Of a stretch of DNA of 64,000 bases, positions 21,440 through 31,453 are shown one piece after another (positions within the stretch are counted from its first letter, which is position 1; every line of letters begins with the position of its first letter). The translations under genes were made by a program, and so were the position numbers. The notes under the pieces were generated by a model. That model searched no databases, was not told the origin of the DNA, and saw only the letters and a list, made by a program, of their open reading frames with translations. Location of the stretch: positions 125,313,409-125,377,408 of the forward strand of contig OX375879.1 of assembly GCA_947359465.1 (NCBI GenBank). Reading direction: 5' to 3'. The stretch comes from Metellina segmentata (lineage: Eukaryota; Arthropoda; Arachnida; Araneae; Tetragnathidae).

Positions 21440-22690
21440 ATACAAATGACAAATTTTTCCGGAGGCTGCAGTGACTAGTTTCACGATTCGCACAACTGCT
21501 TGCGTGTGTGATGGAAATTTAATAAAGTCCCAGCAATCCATTGGCATACTGTCCTGTATCATCTTCAGAAGTTCTTGAGAACTGATTTCTCTGTGAACTT
21601 TAAGCGATGTCACATAACAAGCTAGCCAGCCAATAAGATCTACATAGTCTGTAGCACCAAAGTTAACAGCAGGAATAACGAATCTGTGAACACAGTTTCC
21701 ATCTGGGCTAATTTCCCTTGCCTTGATAATAATCCGCCGAGCTGTAAGGGTTCTAAGATGGCACCTCTTACCAGTTAACAAGGCTAAAATCATGTTTTCT
21801 GGAGCCAAAAAGTAAGCGTTGCGAGAAATAACTGCTTGGATTACGTCACGATACTTCTCAGGCAAGTACCGAGATGAGCTGATGAAATGCCACAGGTATC
21901 TAGAACCGTCCTTTATGGAATGACGAATCTTAATTCGTAACCATAAGGGTGTGTAGACTCTTAGAATGGATACAACCAAAGTTAGCAACTTATAGGTATA
22001 TATAACCTCAGTATTCGATTGGCAGTTGTTAGCCAGCGGGCCAAATTCAACGTTCCCGGTTAGCTAGATCTGAACAACAAACGTCAGAATTAATGGCGGT
22101 GCAAATGTCTAATAAGTATTTCTGATTTTAACTGAGGGTTGTAGGATCAATGTCTGGCAACTCGCATTCACTACTATTAAAAGCAAAAGCTTTTCGCATC
22201 CTTTGAGGTTTCGTCCAATGTCTCCGGTGTAAGATGTGGGGCCAGATGACTTGCCGTCTATGGACTCAAATAGGTGTCGTAATGGCAACTCATTGAAATG
22301 AAGTAAGCAGATAATCCATTGGACTGGTCTCTGAGGTTTCAATTCAAGCCTGCAAATTACACCATTAAACACTCCTGTGTTCACTACAGTGCCGTCACAC
22401 CCAAGAAAAATAAGGTTGTTAAAATCATCTAATAAAGCACGTTACGTATTTGTAAATGCTATTAGATATATCTAGGCTAGATCCACTTTCAGGTGTAACA
22501 TGTCCCATGTACATAGAACCAGGCTCCGATACAATACAGTAATGCGCTTCTACAATTGTTCTTTGGAACTGTTTGTCCTAGAGTGTTTCTGATGTTAAAG
22601 GTTTTCCATGCCGTCCATCAAAATAAAGGCCAGATAGAGTGGAACAATATTCATTTGATCTTAAGAGCAATTTTTTGTGAATTCAAGATT
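21440..22690 (-). pseudogene. broken member of an uncharacterised element-associated protein family
   Basis: On the minus strand, pieces of one protein follow in order. About 22640-22450: GLYFDGRHGKPLTSET, then HYCIVSEPGSMYMGHVTPES. About 22420-22200: FLGCDGTVVNTGVFNGVI, PVQWIICLLHFNELPLRHLF and IDGKSSGP. About 21990-21460: TPLWLRIKIRHSIKDGSRYL, SRYLPEKYRDVIQ and RNAYFLAPENMILALLTG. I recognise this order of motifs from dispersed, repeated proteins in arthropod and cnidarian genomes annotated as uncharacterised. The conserved acidic and histidine positions (YFDG, GCDGT, LLHFNE) suggest a nuclease or transposase, but that is inference. Frames shift at least twice. Confidence 0.6.
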
Positions 22691-22779
22691 TTTTGTAAAT
22701 TCAAGAATCTAGAAAGTTCTTTCGAAATCCGTTAAACCATCATTTGATATCATTGGTTCATTTGAAAGAATTCTTTCCT

Positions 22780-23345
22780 TGGCAATTTTAGAATTGCGCT
22801 AAAAGAAAGCGCCAAGGCCGTTGCCACCGTTATAAATGAAGACTGAACTACATGAACCATGTAGATTGGAAGAGTTAAAACGTTCTACGAATTCCTTTCT
22901 TGGCGACATAAATACTACGCCAAAATCGTTGCCACAAAAGTATGCATGCATCCAAAACTGTACCGCAGATGACCCATCGAACACCCTTCAAGTTTTTGGA
23001 ACCGATAGATATCTGACGTGTTTCAAAATTACCCGGGTTGTCTTCAATCTTTCTCTTCGGGAGTTGATCCCAGATCGTCGCCAATAGCTTGTTCTGTTGC
23101 TCCAATCTGACGTTAATTAAAAATATGGTATAGCTTCGGTCTACGTTTATAGCGGTGGTGACAGCCTTGGCGCTTTTTTATGGCGCACTTCTAAAGTCGC
23201 CAAGGAAAGAATTATTTCAAATGAACCAATGAAATCTAACGAAAGTTTAACGAATTCCTTAACATGACAGCTCGCTACTAGAAGTGCGTCAAAAGAAAGC
23301 GCCAAGGCCAATGCCACCGCTATAAGCGTAAACTGAAGCTGTACC
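22780..23345. repeat. R2 repeat family, four units in both orientations
   Basis: Units at about 22780-22860, 22890-22970, 23130-23215 (reverse) and 23285-23345 carry GCGCCAAGGCC.TTGCCACC.CTATAA and TTCTTTCCTTGGC. A SINE tail lies inside (23022-23125). Confidence 0.65.
23022..23125 (+). repeat. SINE 3' fragment
   Basis: TTCAAAATTACCCGGGTTGT..., GATCCCAGATCGTCGCCAAT and CTGACGTTAATTAAAAATA. Confidence 0.75.
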
Positions 23346-23479
23346 AAAAATATATTCAATACCATTCCTATTTGAGGGTCAAGTCTAAAACTGGTTAAAA
23401 GCCATGCAGAGAAAACAGCCGTACAGAGGAGCCCATCAAAGGGTAAGGAAATGACTATTGATTTTCCTGACAAACAGTT

Positions 23480-24479
23480 TCTAACTATTCATTTTTTAAT
23501 GTTTGTTGATTTAACTACTATCGGAACAACCGACCACCATTGCTGACAAGACGTCCACTTGGCGAACGTGCCTTCAAAATGCAAATGAACGAGTTGACAT
23601 TATTTTGTACTTATCACTATAATAAACTTTCTAAAAGAGAAAGACATCAAGTGAAAGTATAGCTCACTGAGTTTTATATGCGTACCGTAAAATTGGATGA
23701 ATAGAAATAGAGAGAGTTTTGAATTTCACAGCAATATTAAGGGAGGGCCTAGCACCTTAAATTTTTTTTTTTTTTACTGACAACACTTTTAGACAAACTT
23801 TTTTCAGTTTCATATATGCCAGAGAAGAAAAATTTAAACTATAAATTTTCTTCAAAATGTGCCCAAACATTTTAAAATAAAAAAAAAGTTGAAAATTGAA
23901 GAATTTTTAAAGTGTATATTCTTTTTTAATTTTTCTAAAGTATGCTTGATTTTTTTTTATAATATTCCTTTAACTACAATCTAAATTTACAGGTATGGAA
24001 TTGAAGATACATTGAATAGATCTTGAGATAGAAAATAAAATCTGAAACGCTACGTAAAATATCACAAAAAACGTCACTTTACTGCACATTTATATTTAAA
24101 AAAAACGTTTTACTTATAATACCTAAAATTACGTACCTGTATTTCATAATACGATTTTATTTATCATGTAAAAAAAGATGAAGTCAAGTGATTGGAAATT
24201 AAAAAAGCCTTTGCATTTTGAATTGTAGGATATATACAAAAAATGAAGTAGGAGAAAAAGCAGTTTAAAGTTTTAAAATTTAAGTTATGCTAGAAAATTA
24301 GAAGTAAAAATTATTAACATTTTTACTCTCTCTCTCTCTCTCTCTCTATAGCTACTTTCTACATATAATTGAAGTTTAAAACTTCCTTGGACCATAAGGG
24401 ATCCCTTCTTTTTTTTTTAATAAGCCCGAGCCAATCCCTTTGTTCGGATTGTTGTTTTCACTAATTTTCGAACGTTTAA
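23480..24479. other. AT-rich intronic DNA
   Basis: No gene seen. It contains a poly-T run at 23762-23775 and a (CT)n microsatellite at 24326-24347. Confidence 0.5.
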
Positions 24480-24499
24480 AATTTGGCACTTAAACTGTT

Positions 24500-24740
24500 C
24501 TTTTTGCGGATAGTTCTATCAAGCATCAATTATCTATCAACATTTTAAGGTATCGGATCCATAACCTAATCTCAACAGCTTTCTGAATATGTTTAATAGT
24601 TGAAAGTACCCCTATATTGTACGCGCAAACTGCTTCTGATGTGGCCATTTCGACACGTTTTTTGGACACAAAATTCTCATTTGGACACTTGGACCAAATC
24701 ATGTTGTATAGACTCTCATTTGTCATGGACCTTGGAACAT
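24500..24740 (-). pseudogene. possible MULE-like transposase fragment
   Basis: A 66-residue minus-strand frame (24726-24526) reads TNESLYNMIWSKCPNENFVS and then KKRVEMATSEAVCAYNIGVL. The pattern N-E-S-(L/F)-(H/Y)-N-x-(I/V)-W followed by 'K..VE.A...AV..FN.G' is typical of a Mutator-like transposase domain family in arthropods. Only this C-terminal-type segment is visible. Confidence 0.45.
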
Positions 24741-24779
24741 CTTTCTAAAAGTTCATCAGAAGCAAGACGATGGCATATT

Positions 24780-25179
24780 TAATAATCATTATTAGTTTTG
24801 ATTTACGTTGTTGATTAGTATAACATTTTTGCAGCGATTTCAACTTTATCATGGGCAAAGACTATTTGAGGTTTTCTATCTTTGCGATCGTTTCAACAGA
24901 TTTGAAATCTGCGCGGAAACTTGTACACCAGATCGTTATTTAAATGTGATTAGGTTTAAACAAATAATTTTAAATTTGTCACCCGTATCATGTCGAGTGA
25001 AGGCGGGTTTCATTCTTAAATTTAGAGTTTTTAATTTTTAATGTTTTCAGTATCAGTAAGATTTAATGTGTCCAGCCTTATTTAAAAAAAATTTTAATCT
25101 AAAATATTTTTAATTAATTTATTGGCATTTATGTTTATTACTAGCCACTTCAAGGCCATCATGGCGTTGCTTGTGGTGT
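24780..25179. other. no gene seen
   Basis: AT-rich intronic sequence. Confidence 0.4.
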
Positions 25180-25316
25180 TGGTTTGCGAAGCAAACCAAA
25201 TGGGAATATTTAATGTGTCCAACCCGTTTTTTAAATATTCAGGAGGCCCTCACATGATTTGCGAAGCAAACCAAATGAGAATGCGTAGCAATCACCGGGG
25301 GTTGGCGAGCAGTGAT
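25180..25316 (+). repeat. Helitron-like 3' region, duplicated
   Basis: TTTGCGAAGCAAACCAAATG occurs at about 25186 and 25259. The second copy continues GCGTAGCAATCACCGGGGG and TTGGCGAGC, the wording of the Helitron tail at 44150-44242. Confidence 0.45.
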
Positions 25317-26450
25317 CTTACCTGATCCCTCGAAAGGAAGTGTGACGGGCAAGGCCGTGCTGGCCACGCAGTGGCGAGTTATAAATAAAATACAAAAATA
25401 CAATCATACAAAAATACAATAGTATTTTGGTATTTTTTAATTAATGTCACACTGGAGCAACACAAAGACAGTCAGTCTTAGAAAAATAAAAGTTGGCTTT
25501 GCCAAATCACTAGAATGAAATCACCAGAAACGTTTTAGGGCACGTTTGCACAAATTCTAGAAACGAAAAAGGAGGAGTTTACAGTTCTTTTCAATTATAA
25601 AAAAGAAGAGTAGAAGAGAGAAAATAAAATACCTAATGGCAAGTTAGGATTATACAATTTGTTCAAAACAACAATGCAAACTAATTCTAAGAGGTTGTGG
25701 GTGAGGTCGAGCCGAAAAACCAGAAACGTAAATTGCAACCACGTGTTGTTGTTGGGGTCCTGTAATCAGTGATGGCGGGAAGACGCTTTATTAACTGCGT
25801 CATTTTCAGTCCAATGGTGAATTGATTTTGATCACATGAGAGCGATTAAATGGTATTTAAAAAATTATTTGCATTCAACAGTGTAATGTTATAGGCCACA
25901 ACAACTTTTTATGCATAACTGCTTCTATTCACTCGTTTCTATAATATGAAGTATTAGTAGAAGAGCTGATGACGAATTTGGGGAAGGTAATTTAGGCACT
26001 ATGCAATTGTAAAATAGTAGAAAATCAATGTTAGTTGAATAGGGAATCGAGGGTCGGGAACGCCGTTTGCGGTTATTTCGCTACTGCGCAGCATATGATG
26101 ATTGCAAATAATTCATCCCACAAAGTATCCTTTAGGCACTTAGAAATTTTTTTGATCTCTTATTTTAGCATTTATAGAATCCAGAAATAAGAATCCCAGA
26201 CTGTTTAGACGGTTTTAAAGTACAACTCGACTGCCCTGAATTTGTATTATAATCTACGCAAAAAATATTCTTTAGGCACTCTGAAATTTTTATAGCATGT
26301 TTATTAATTAATATTGAAAATGTGTGTTGAATACGTTTGTCTTCTGCCGGCGTGGTTTGTGAGCAGCTGCGAAACAGGGGGTCGTACACGCTGTACCGTT
26401 CACTAGAAATAAAGTGTTGACGAGGATAGATTCAATACAATGTTTTGTGT
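25317..26450. other. intronic DNA with a short SINE scrap and a small repeat
   Basis: AATTAATGTCACACTGGAGC near 25440 is a minus-strand SINE tail scrap. TTTAGGCACT recurs at about 25991, 26130 and 26272 within partly similar 40-bp contexts. No gene is seen. Confidence 0.4.
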
Positions 26451-26460
26451 CTTCTTGTAG

Positions 26461-26555
26461 CCGAGAAGGTGCTCTTTCTGAAGAGGGCGTGGCACCGGAG
26501 TTGCCTCCGCTGTGCCAAGTGCAAGAGGGCGCTGGAACCCGTCAAGGCCATCGTG
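26461..26555 (+). CDS. CRIP-like LIM-domain gene, exon 2
   Basis: Acceptor TCTTCTTGTAG ends at 26460 and consensus donor GTAAGT starts at 26556. The first two bases complete an alanine codon with the last base of exon 1. Then 31 codons follow, EKVLFLKRAWHRSCLRC and then AKCKRALEPVKAIV. WHRSCLRCAKC gives the H-x2-C-x2-C-x2-C half of the LIM zinc-binding pattern. A-E-K-V and the W-H-R-x-C-L-R-C segment are as in CRIP proteins. GC content is far above the surroundings. Intron 1 is 7.0 kb and intron 2 is 4.8 kb. Confidence 0.85.
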
Positions 26556-26579
26556 GTAAGTCACCTCCCTCCTAAGACC

Positions 26580-26700
26580 GTCTCAAATATCCTCATGTTG
26601 GCGTGGAAGTTTGGATAGTGGGGTGCCAGCTCAGCTGTTGAACTCTTCATCTGACCGTGCCTCAAATAGACGGGGCAATGCCCTTAGATCATCGTTTTGT
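26580..26700 (+). repeat. SINE 5'-truncated copy just inside intron 2
   Basis: It runs from TCTCAAATATCCTCATGTTG and GCGTGGAAGTTTGGATAG to ATGCCCTTAGATC. It begins only about 25 bases after the exon 2 donor. Confidence 0.75.
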
Positions 26701-26816
26701 ATTCGATTCTGTACCGTCAACTAACTACCTACAGAGAACAAAACCTCATCATTTTAATCCGTAGAATCTCACTCTCCGAACATGCACACCACGCCAGCAA
26801 CTCAGATAGAATGCTG

Positions 26817-27152
26817 ACCGACCAACCGGTCTGGTGGTTAAGGTGTTAGCTTCTTGATCGGAAGGTTCCTGGTTCGAATCCGGGTCAGGGCATGGATGTC
26901 GATAAGCGTATGTTGTAGAGGCGGCTGGCTTAAATCTGTCGTGTCCGAAAGTCCTCGCGTTAGAGGTGAAGTGGAAGTTTTGAGAGTGGGGTCCCAGCTG
27001 TGGTATTGACTCGTCATCTGTCTGTGGCTCAAAAGTACGTGATTGTTGTCCTCGGATCTCTGTCTTAGGGGACTGATCCTGGAACATCGCCAATAGCCCG
27101 TTGTGTTGCTGTAGTACGACGTTAATAAAAATTACCTCACCTTGCCTTACCG
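26817..27152 (+). repeat. SINE full-length copy (plus arm of inverted pair)
   Basis: ACCGACCAACCGGTCTGGTG head, exact A and B boxes, body and tail AATAAAAATTACCTCACCTT. Confidence 0.9.
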
Positions 27153-27167
27153 ATGGATGGGTAAGGG

Positions 27168-27490
27168 TAATTTTAGTTAACGTCGTACTAGAGCAACACA
27201 ACGGTCTATTGACGACGGTCCGGGGTATCAGTCCCTTAAGGGAAAGATCCGAGGACAACACCTCGTAATTTTGAATCACGGTCAGACGACGAAGCAACAC
27301 CTGAGCTGGCACCCCACTCTCCAAACTCCACGCCAACCCAACGTGAGGACTTTCGGCCAAGACAGATTTAAGGTGCACCAGCCGCCTCTACACCATACGC
27401 TTACAAACATCCATGCCCGGACCCGGATTCGAACCAGGAACCTTCCGATCTAGAGGCTAACACCTTAACCACAATACCAGTTGGTCAGCC
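27168..27490 (-). repeat. SINE full-length copy (minus arm of inverted pair)
   Basis: Read on the minus strand it has the CTGACCAACTGGTATTGTGG head, exact B box (GGATTCGAACC on +), full body and tail. It lies tail-to-tail with 26817-27152, about 15 bp apart. Confidence 0.9.
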
Positions 27491-27627
27491 CTTACCGATG
27501 GAATGCGGAAACAAAGATTTAAAGAACGGCATCCAGTTTTCTACGCTCCCAAATACTGCCCGCGATTGAAGTGATCAAATTGGGTGATAAACCACTGTGA
27601 CTTGTTTGTGGGATGCTAAAAACTTAA

Positions 27628-27945
27628 GGTAGGTACGTATTTAATTTACATCGCATTGGAGCAACACAACGGGCTATTGACGACAGTCCGAGATCAATCC
27701 CCTAAGGAAGAACCGAGGACAACGCCACGTGATTTTGAACCACGGTCAGATCTCAAGGCAACACCTGAGCTGGCACCCCACTCTCCAAACGTCCACACTA
27801 CGCAAAGTGAGGACATTTGAGGCCACGACCGATTTAACGTGAATCAGCCCCTTTGTACGCGACGTTGTTTGTTGGGTTCGAATTCGTAACCCTCCGATTG
27901 CTAATCCGTTACCCATCCACCCAGTCTACTGTGGCCCCAAGCAAG
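27628..27945 (-). repeat. SINE diverged full-length copy
   Basis: AATTTACATCGCATTGGAGC tail, CACAACGGGCTATTGACGAC body, and a head with the imperfect complement of the B box (GGTTCGAATTCG). Confidence 0.8.
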
Positions 27946-28228
27946 CAAAGGAATCGATCCCAGAGAAATTAGTAGAGTCCACGTCAGAAACACTTGGAAT
28001 CATCGTTGCTGTTTTGAGATCTCTGAAGGGTCAATGAAAAATCGGCTGTGAAAGCGCGATTTAGATTACTGCGGACAGTCAGTTGAACCCATCGATCCTT
28101 TAGGATTCATGCTTGTTCCCCACAACCTCGTGACACATCTTCAAACAAGTGGAAGACATAAAATGAAACTGCGGGCACGTGGCTCCGTCTTACGTTAATT
28201 AAAATATCTACATACCTACTTCATTTAG

Positions 28229-28450
28229 TGATGGTCAGAATCGAATACTTGGTGTTCGAGTTCTTTCAAGTATGGAGTAAGTATTCGAATACATATACAA
28301 AATGATTGTAAGAATCAATGCTTTGGAACTCGACTTCATAGGGCGAATACTTTTGTATCCGAGTACTTTGGTAGCCGAATACTTTAATTCCAATACTTTG
28401 GTATTCGAATACATGCGTATGTGTCCGAATACATTGGAAAACCCATGTCA
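28229..28450. repeat. cluster of GTATTCGAATAC-type palindromes
   Basis: CGAATACTT / GTATTCGAATAC / TCCGAATACATT variants occur about ten times in 220 bp on both strands. It looks like a degenerate short tandem array. Confidence 0.6.
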
Positions 28451-28453
28451 ATA

Positions 28454-29045
28454 CAGTAGAACTCCAGTTATCCTGATCGCTTTGAGAAAAATGTGAATTC
28501 CGCTTTTTAAAAGTTTCTTATCGGCGAATGATAAAAACGAAGAGGACGAAGTGTCAGTTGAGGACATAAGAAACATCCTAGTGAAAATTCCTGGATGTTC
28601 CGAGTGGCTCGTGTGAGATTCTTCGGACTCTGGATTCCAAATCTTCAGTGACGATGAACTCGTTCAAAGTGTGAGAGAAGAACTCATTGATGACAACGCA
28701 TTGCAACTCAACCAAACGCGAGACCGCACAACTAGTAAGGCGTTTGAATGCCTCGACACAGCGCTAAAATGGAACTCGCCTCAAGGGCATGCGAGACTGG
28801 ACTGCACGAGAACGAATTAATACAGCGAAACAACTGACTTGGACCGATATGTTCAAGCAATGATACGTTTAAGTACAGTATGCAAGTACAAAATGTAAAT
28901 AAAATTGCTTTTTCAGCCATTCAATTCCATTACATACTAAAACAAAATTCGTTTTTTAACTAAGAAATAACATTTTCATCGTGAATTATCCAATTATCCG
29001 GATGGGGTCAGGTCCCAATTGATCCGGACGATTGGAGTTCTACTG
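28454..29045 (+). mobile_element. internally deleted Tigger/pogo element
   Basis: Ends are CAGTAGAACTCCAGTTATCC at 28454 and GATTGGAGTTCTACTG at 29045, flanked by TA on both sides. This is a Tigger-type terminal repeat. Inside, on the + strand at about 28635-28800, a frame reads IFSDDELVQSVREELIDDN and AFECLDTALKW. This is the acidic C-terminal tail of a Tigger transposase; the catalytic core is missing. Confidence 0.85.
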
Positions 29046-29249
29046 TACGTCAAGATTTAAACCGTCGAGCCTGATGTAATGCCACAGAATACGCGAGAAT
29101 AAATGATGTTCTCTCTTAGGAAAATCAAAGAATGCATTTGGAAACTATTATTACCTGATCTTCATCGCCTCACTTCACGAAAGCCATCTAACAATCGCAA
29201 ATGCTTATGAGGTGTGCATATGTGATGGCATTATAAGATTTATTTACAA

Positions 29250-29490
29250 CTAGTTGAAAAACCCGTCGTTGCTCTCGGGTTTCAAATAGGACCGCGACAT
29301 TTCCCTGTGTTAGCTCAAATACACAAACCCTGTAGAACGTGCTTCCTTGTCCATTTATTTACTTTAGATTTTGAATTGTGGCTTCGAAGGGCATTTTTAG
29401 GACTGCCTGTGTACCAGTTTTCATGGCTACAGATGGGTCTGTAGACAGGAAAGAAAAAGTCTATGTTTTCCGCCTAAAGTAGAAGTGTAC
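29250..29490 (-). mobile_element. small Helitron-like element, 3' end complete
   Basis: On the minus strand the 3' end has a hairpin (ACCCGAGAGCAACGACGGGT), then TTTTTCAA and CTAG, followed by T. This is the Helitron 3' architecture and the A/T insertion site. The 5' part shares CACAGGCAGTCCTAAAA and GAAGCC with the fragments at 11395 and 16276. Confidence 0.6.
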
Positions 29491-29611
29491 CAAATTGGGT
29501 GAGGTTAGGTCGAACAGTGTAGATTTGTATAAAGAATATACACACACATTCTTTTTATACATACACTACCCTATAATAATGGACCGGACGCCAGCGGATT
29601 TGCATAAAATC

Positions 29612-29800
29612 AAACTACTTGTTTGGGGTGTTTTTCGTGGTATGGCCTGGGACCTTTGGATGTTGTTCCTGGTCAATTAAACGCCGACGCCTACATGAAC
29701 ATTTTGGACAATCATGTTCTTCATACGCTCTTGTAATTTTATGGAATGGACGAATGAACGGCAACGCTCCATGCCATATTGCATGTTTTTTGAACAGTGA
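29612..29800 (+). pseudogene. Tc1-like transposase fragment
   Basis: In shifting frames the + strand reads VVPGQLNADAYMNILDNHVL and later NAPCHIACF, the segment around the second catalytic aspartate of Tc1-type transposases. Preceding text gives LVWGVF. It is short and broken. Confidence 0.65.
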
Positions 29801-29960
29801 TATATCTCCAATTCTAATGTGCTCAGAAAGGACATTTCGCGCGCGGTTGGAAGTCATTCCTCATTTCATTCTTCAAGGTTTGAACCTCCGTCCTATTGAC
29901 CAAATTAAGAGAACAATATTTTTCCAAGGAAAAAATTTAAAAAGATCGAGATTTTTTTAA

Positions 29961-30719
29961 AATGTCAACATTTAAAAACCAACCCTAATTATTTTCTTAA
30001 ATAATAACTTTTTGATTGAACTTAGAAACATATACACTGTATTATATAGATAAGGTTCCCAGAACATCTATTTTAAAAAGAACAGGTCCTCTTTTTCCGA
30101 TCGTATATTTTTTCACTCTTTTTTAAGGCAGATATTTTTTGTCCTTTTTTTCCGGTTGTTCACTTTTTGTTCTCTTTGTACATTTCGGTTTACGGTTAAA
30201 AATATATTTCACATTTCAAACAGTACGTGCAAACTTTACGATATTCACATTGCCTACTATATCGTTATGTAAACCACAGCTCTATTCAAATACGTACTAG
30301 ACTTATACAAAAAGTTTGCATTTGAGTGCGTGGCTGCAGCGTATATGCAAATTAGCGCGCCGCCGATGCGGGTATATAAGCACCGTCATCGAGGCATGGG
30401 ATTATTGTGGCATTCGTTTATATACAGCGTGTGTAAAAAATGCTGAAACGGAGCTGAAAATGCTGAAAAATGCAATGGCGACGTTAATACCAAATGCGTC
30501 CAAACAGGGCCAACGCGCTGTAGTCATTAAGTCATGCATTCTATTGCAAAACACAGCTCTTCAGAAATCGATTTTAAAGTTTATCGCGGTTGCAACGGTC
30601 ATGGCCCATCTTTTGGCGCTCTTTTAGTAACGAGTTATGGTAGTTTCAGGGAACCCATCTTTATTGCGTTTATTTCGTTTTTTAGGAAACCTCCGGTAAG
30701 CGGAAAGTTTTAATTTTCA
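29961..30719. other. intronic DNA without a supported gene
   Basis: A 103-codon frame at 30316-30627 has no recognisable domain. The stretch 30580-30720 resembles the flank of the R2 repeat family. Confidence 0.35.
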
Positions 30720-31112
30720 TTTTTAATACTCCAGAAAGTTCTATCAAAATCCGTCAAACTGTCGTTTGATTTCATCGGTTTGTATGAAATTTTTTCCTTT
30801 GTTTCCATTGGTTATTTTAATTTAAAACTATCCTTGATTACATTGGTACTTTTAGATTATTTTCTTTGATTTTATTGGGTTTTTTAATGGTTTTCACCAG
30901 TTGTGTATTTTATATATTTTATGTGCGTATATTTATATCATTTACGTATGCAATATATTTTTTAAAACGTTTACAGTTGTGTTTCTGAAGCTTGCTACTT
31001 TCCGTTCTAAAAAGAGAAAGATTTTTGACATAATTATTTCCTTGGCGCCATTAGGAGTGTGCCAAGACCGTTGCCACCGCTATAAACGTAGAATGAAGTT
31101 GTATCGTTATGG
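30720..31112. repeat. R2 repeat family units
   Basis: CAAAATCCGTCAAACTGTCG with GATTTCATCGGTTTG (30745-30785), and CCTTGGCGCCATTAGGAGTG, GTTGCCACCGCTATAAACGT and AGAATGAAGTTGTA (31040-31103). Confidence 0.65.
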
Positions 31113-31315
31113 AAACATTATGGTCTGTACAGGGTGACAATAAAAAACGGAAAGTCTTGTAACAAAAAAAAAATTTCGAACATTTACAAGATCTTCGGAT
31201 TGTTTAAAAGCGAAGAAGTAGGAAAATAATTTTGAATTAATAAAAAAATTTGTTACATCGATTTTTGTGATTTCTAGTGTAAACATCCACTTTAAGGTAT
31301 GTACTCTATTTGCAG

Positions 31316-31373
31316 GATGGAGGCAAGCCGTATTGTCCGAAGCCATGCTACGTGGATCTGTTTCTAACAACAG
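31316..31373 (+). CDS. CRIP-like LIM-domain gene, exon 3
   Basis: Acceptor CTATTTGCAG ends at 31315. The frame continues in phase 0 with DGGKPYCPKPCYVDLFLTT. The C-x3-C pair in KPYCPKPCY gives the last two zinc ligands. The 17 residues between the last ligand of exon 2 and this cysteine equal the CRIP spacing, and 'GKPYC..PCY' is the CRIP signature. The exon may end at 31373 with donor GTAGCT (weak), or read on to TGA at 31478-31480. The usual CRIP tail (GPKGFG) was not found. Exons 1-3 together encode one complete LIM domain. Confidence 0.8.
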
Positions 31374-31453
31374 GTAGCTGCAATGTCTCATTCTGCGTTT
31401 GTGCCTTTCGCGAATCCGATAGCTGCTATTATTTTACTCTCCCTTTGCAAACT

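Noticed and set aside
26749..27378. 209-codon minus-strand open frame as a host gene
   Set aside because: It lies entirely over the SINE pair and reads SINE sequence; the frame is a by-product of the repeat.
28454..29045. Functional pogo/Tigger gene
   Set aside because: Only the acidic C-terminal tail remains; the DDE core is absent in a 592-bp element.
30316..30627. 103-codon frame as a gene
   Set aside because: No domain, cysteine pattern or splice signals; its end overlaps R2-like repeat flank.
31107..31391. Minus-strand frame covering LIM exon 3
   Set aside because: It is antisense to the exon that carries the LIM zinc ligands and splice sites.
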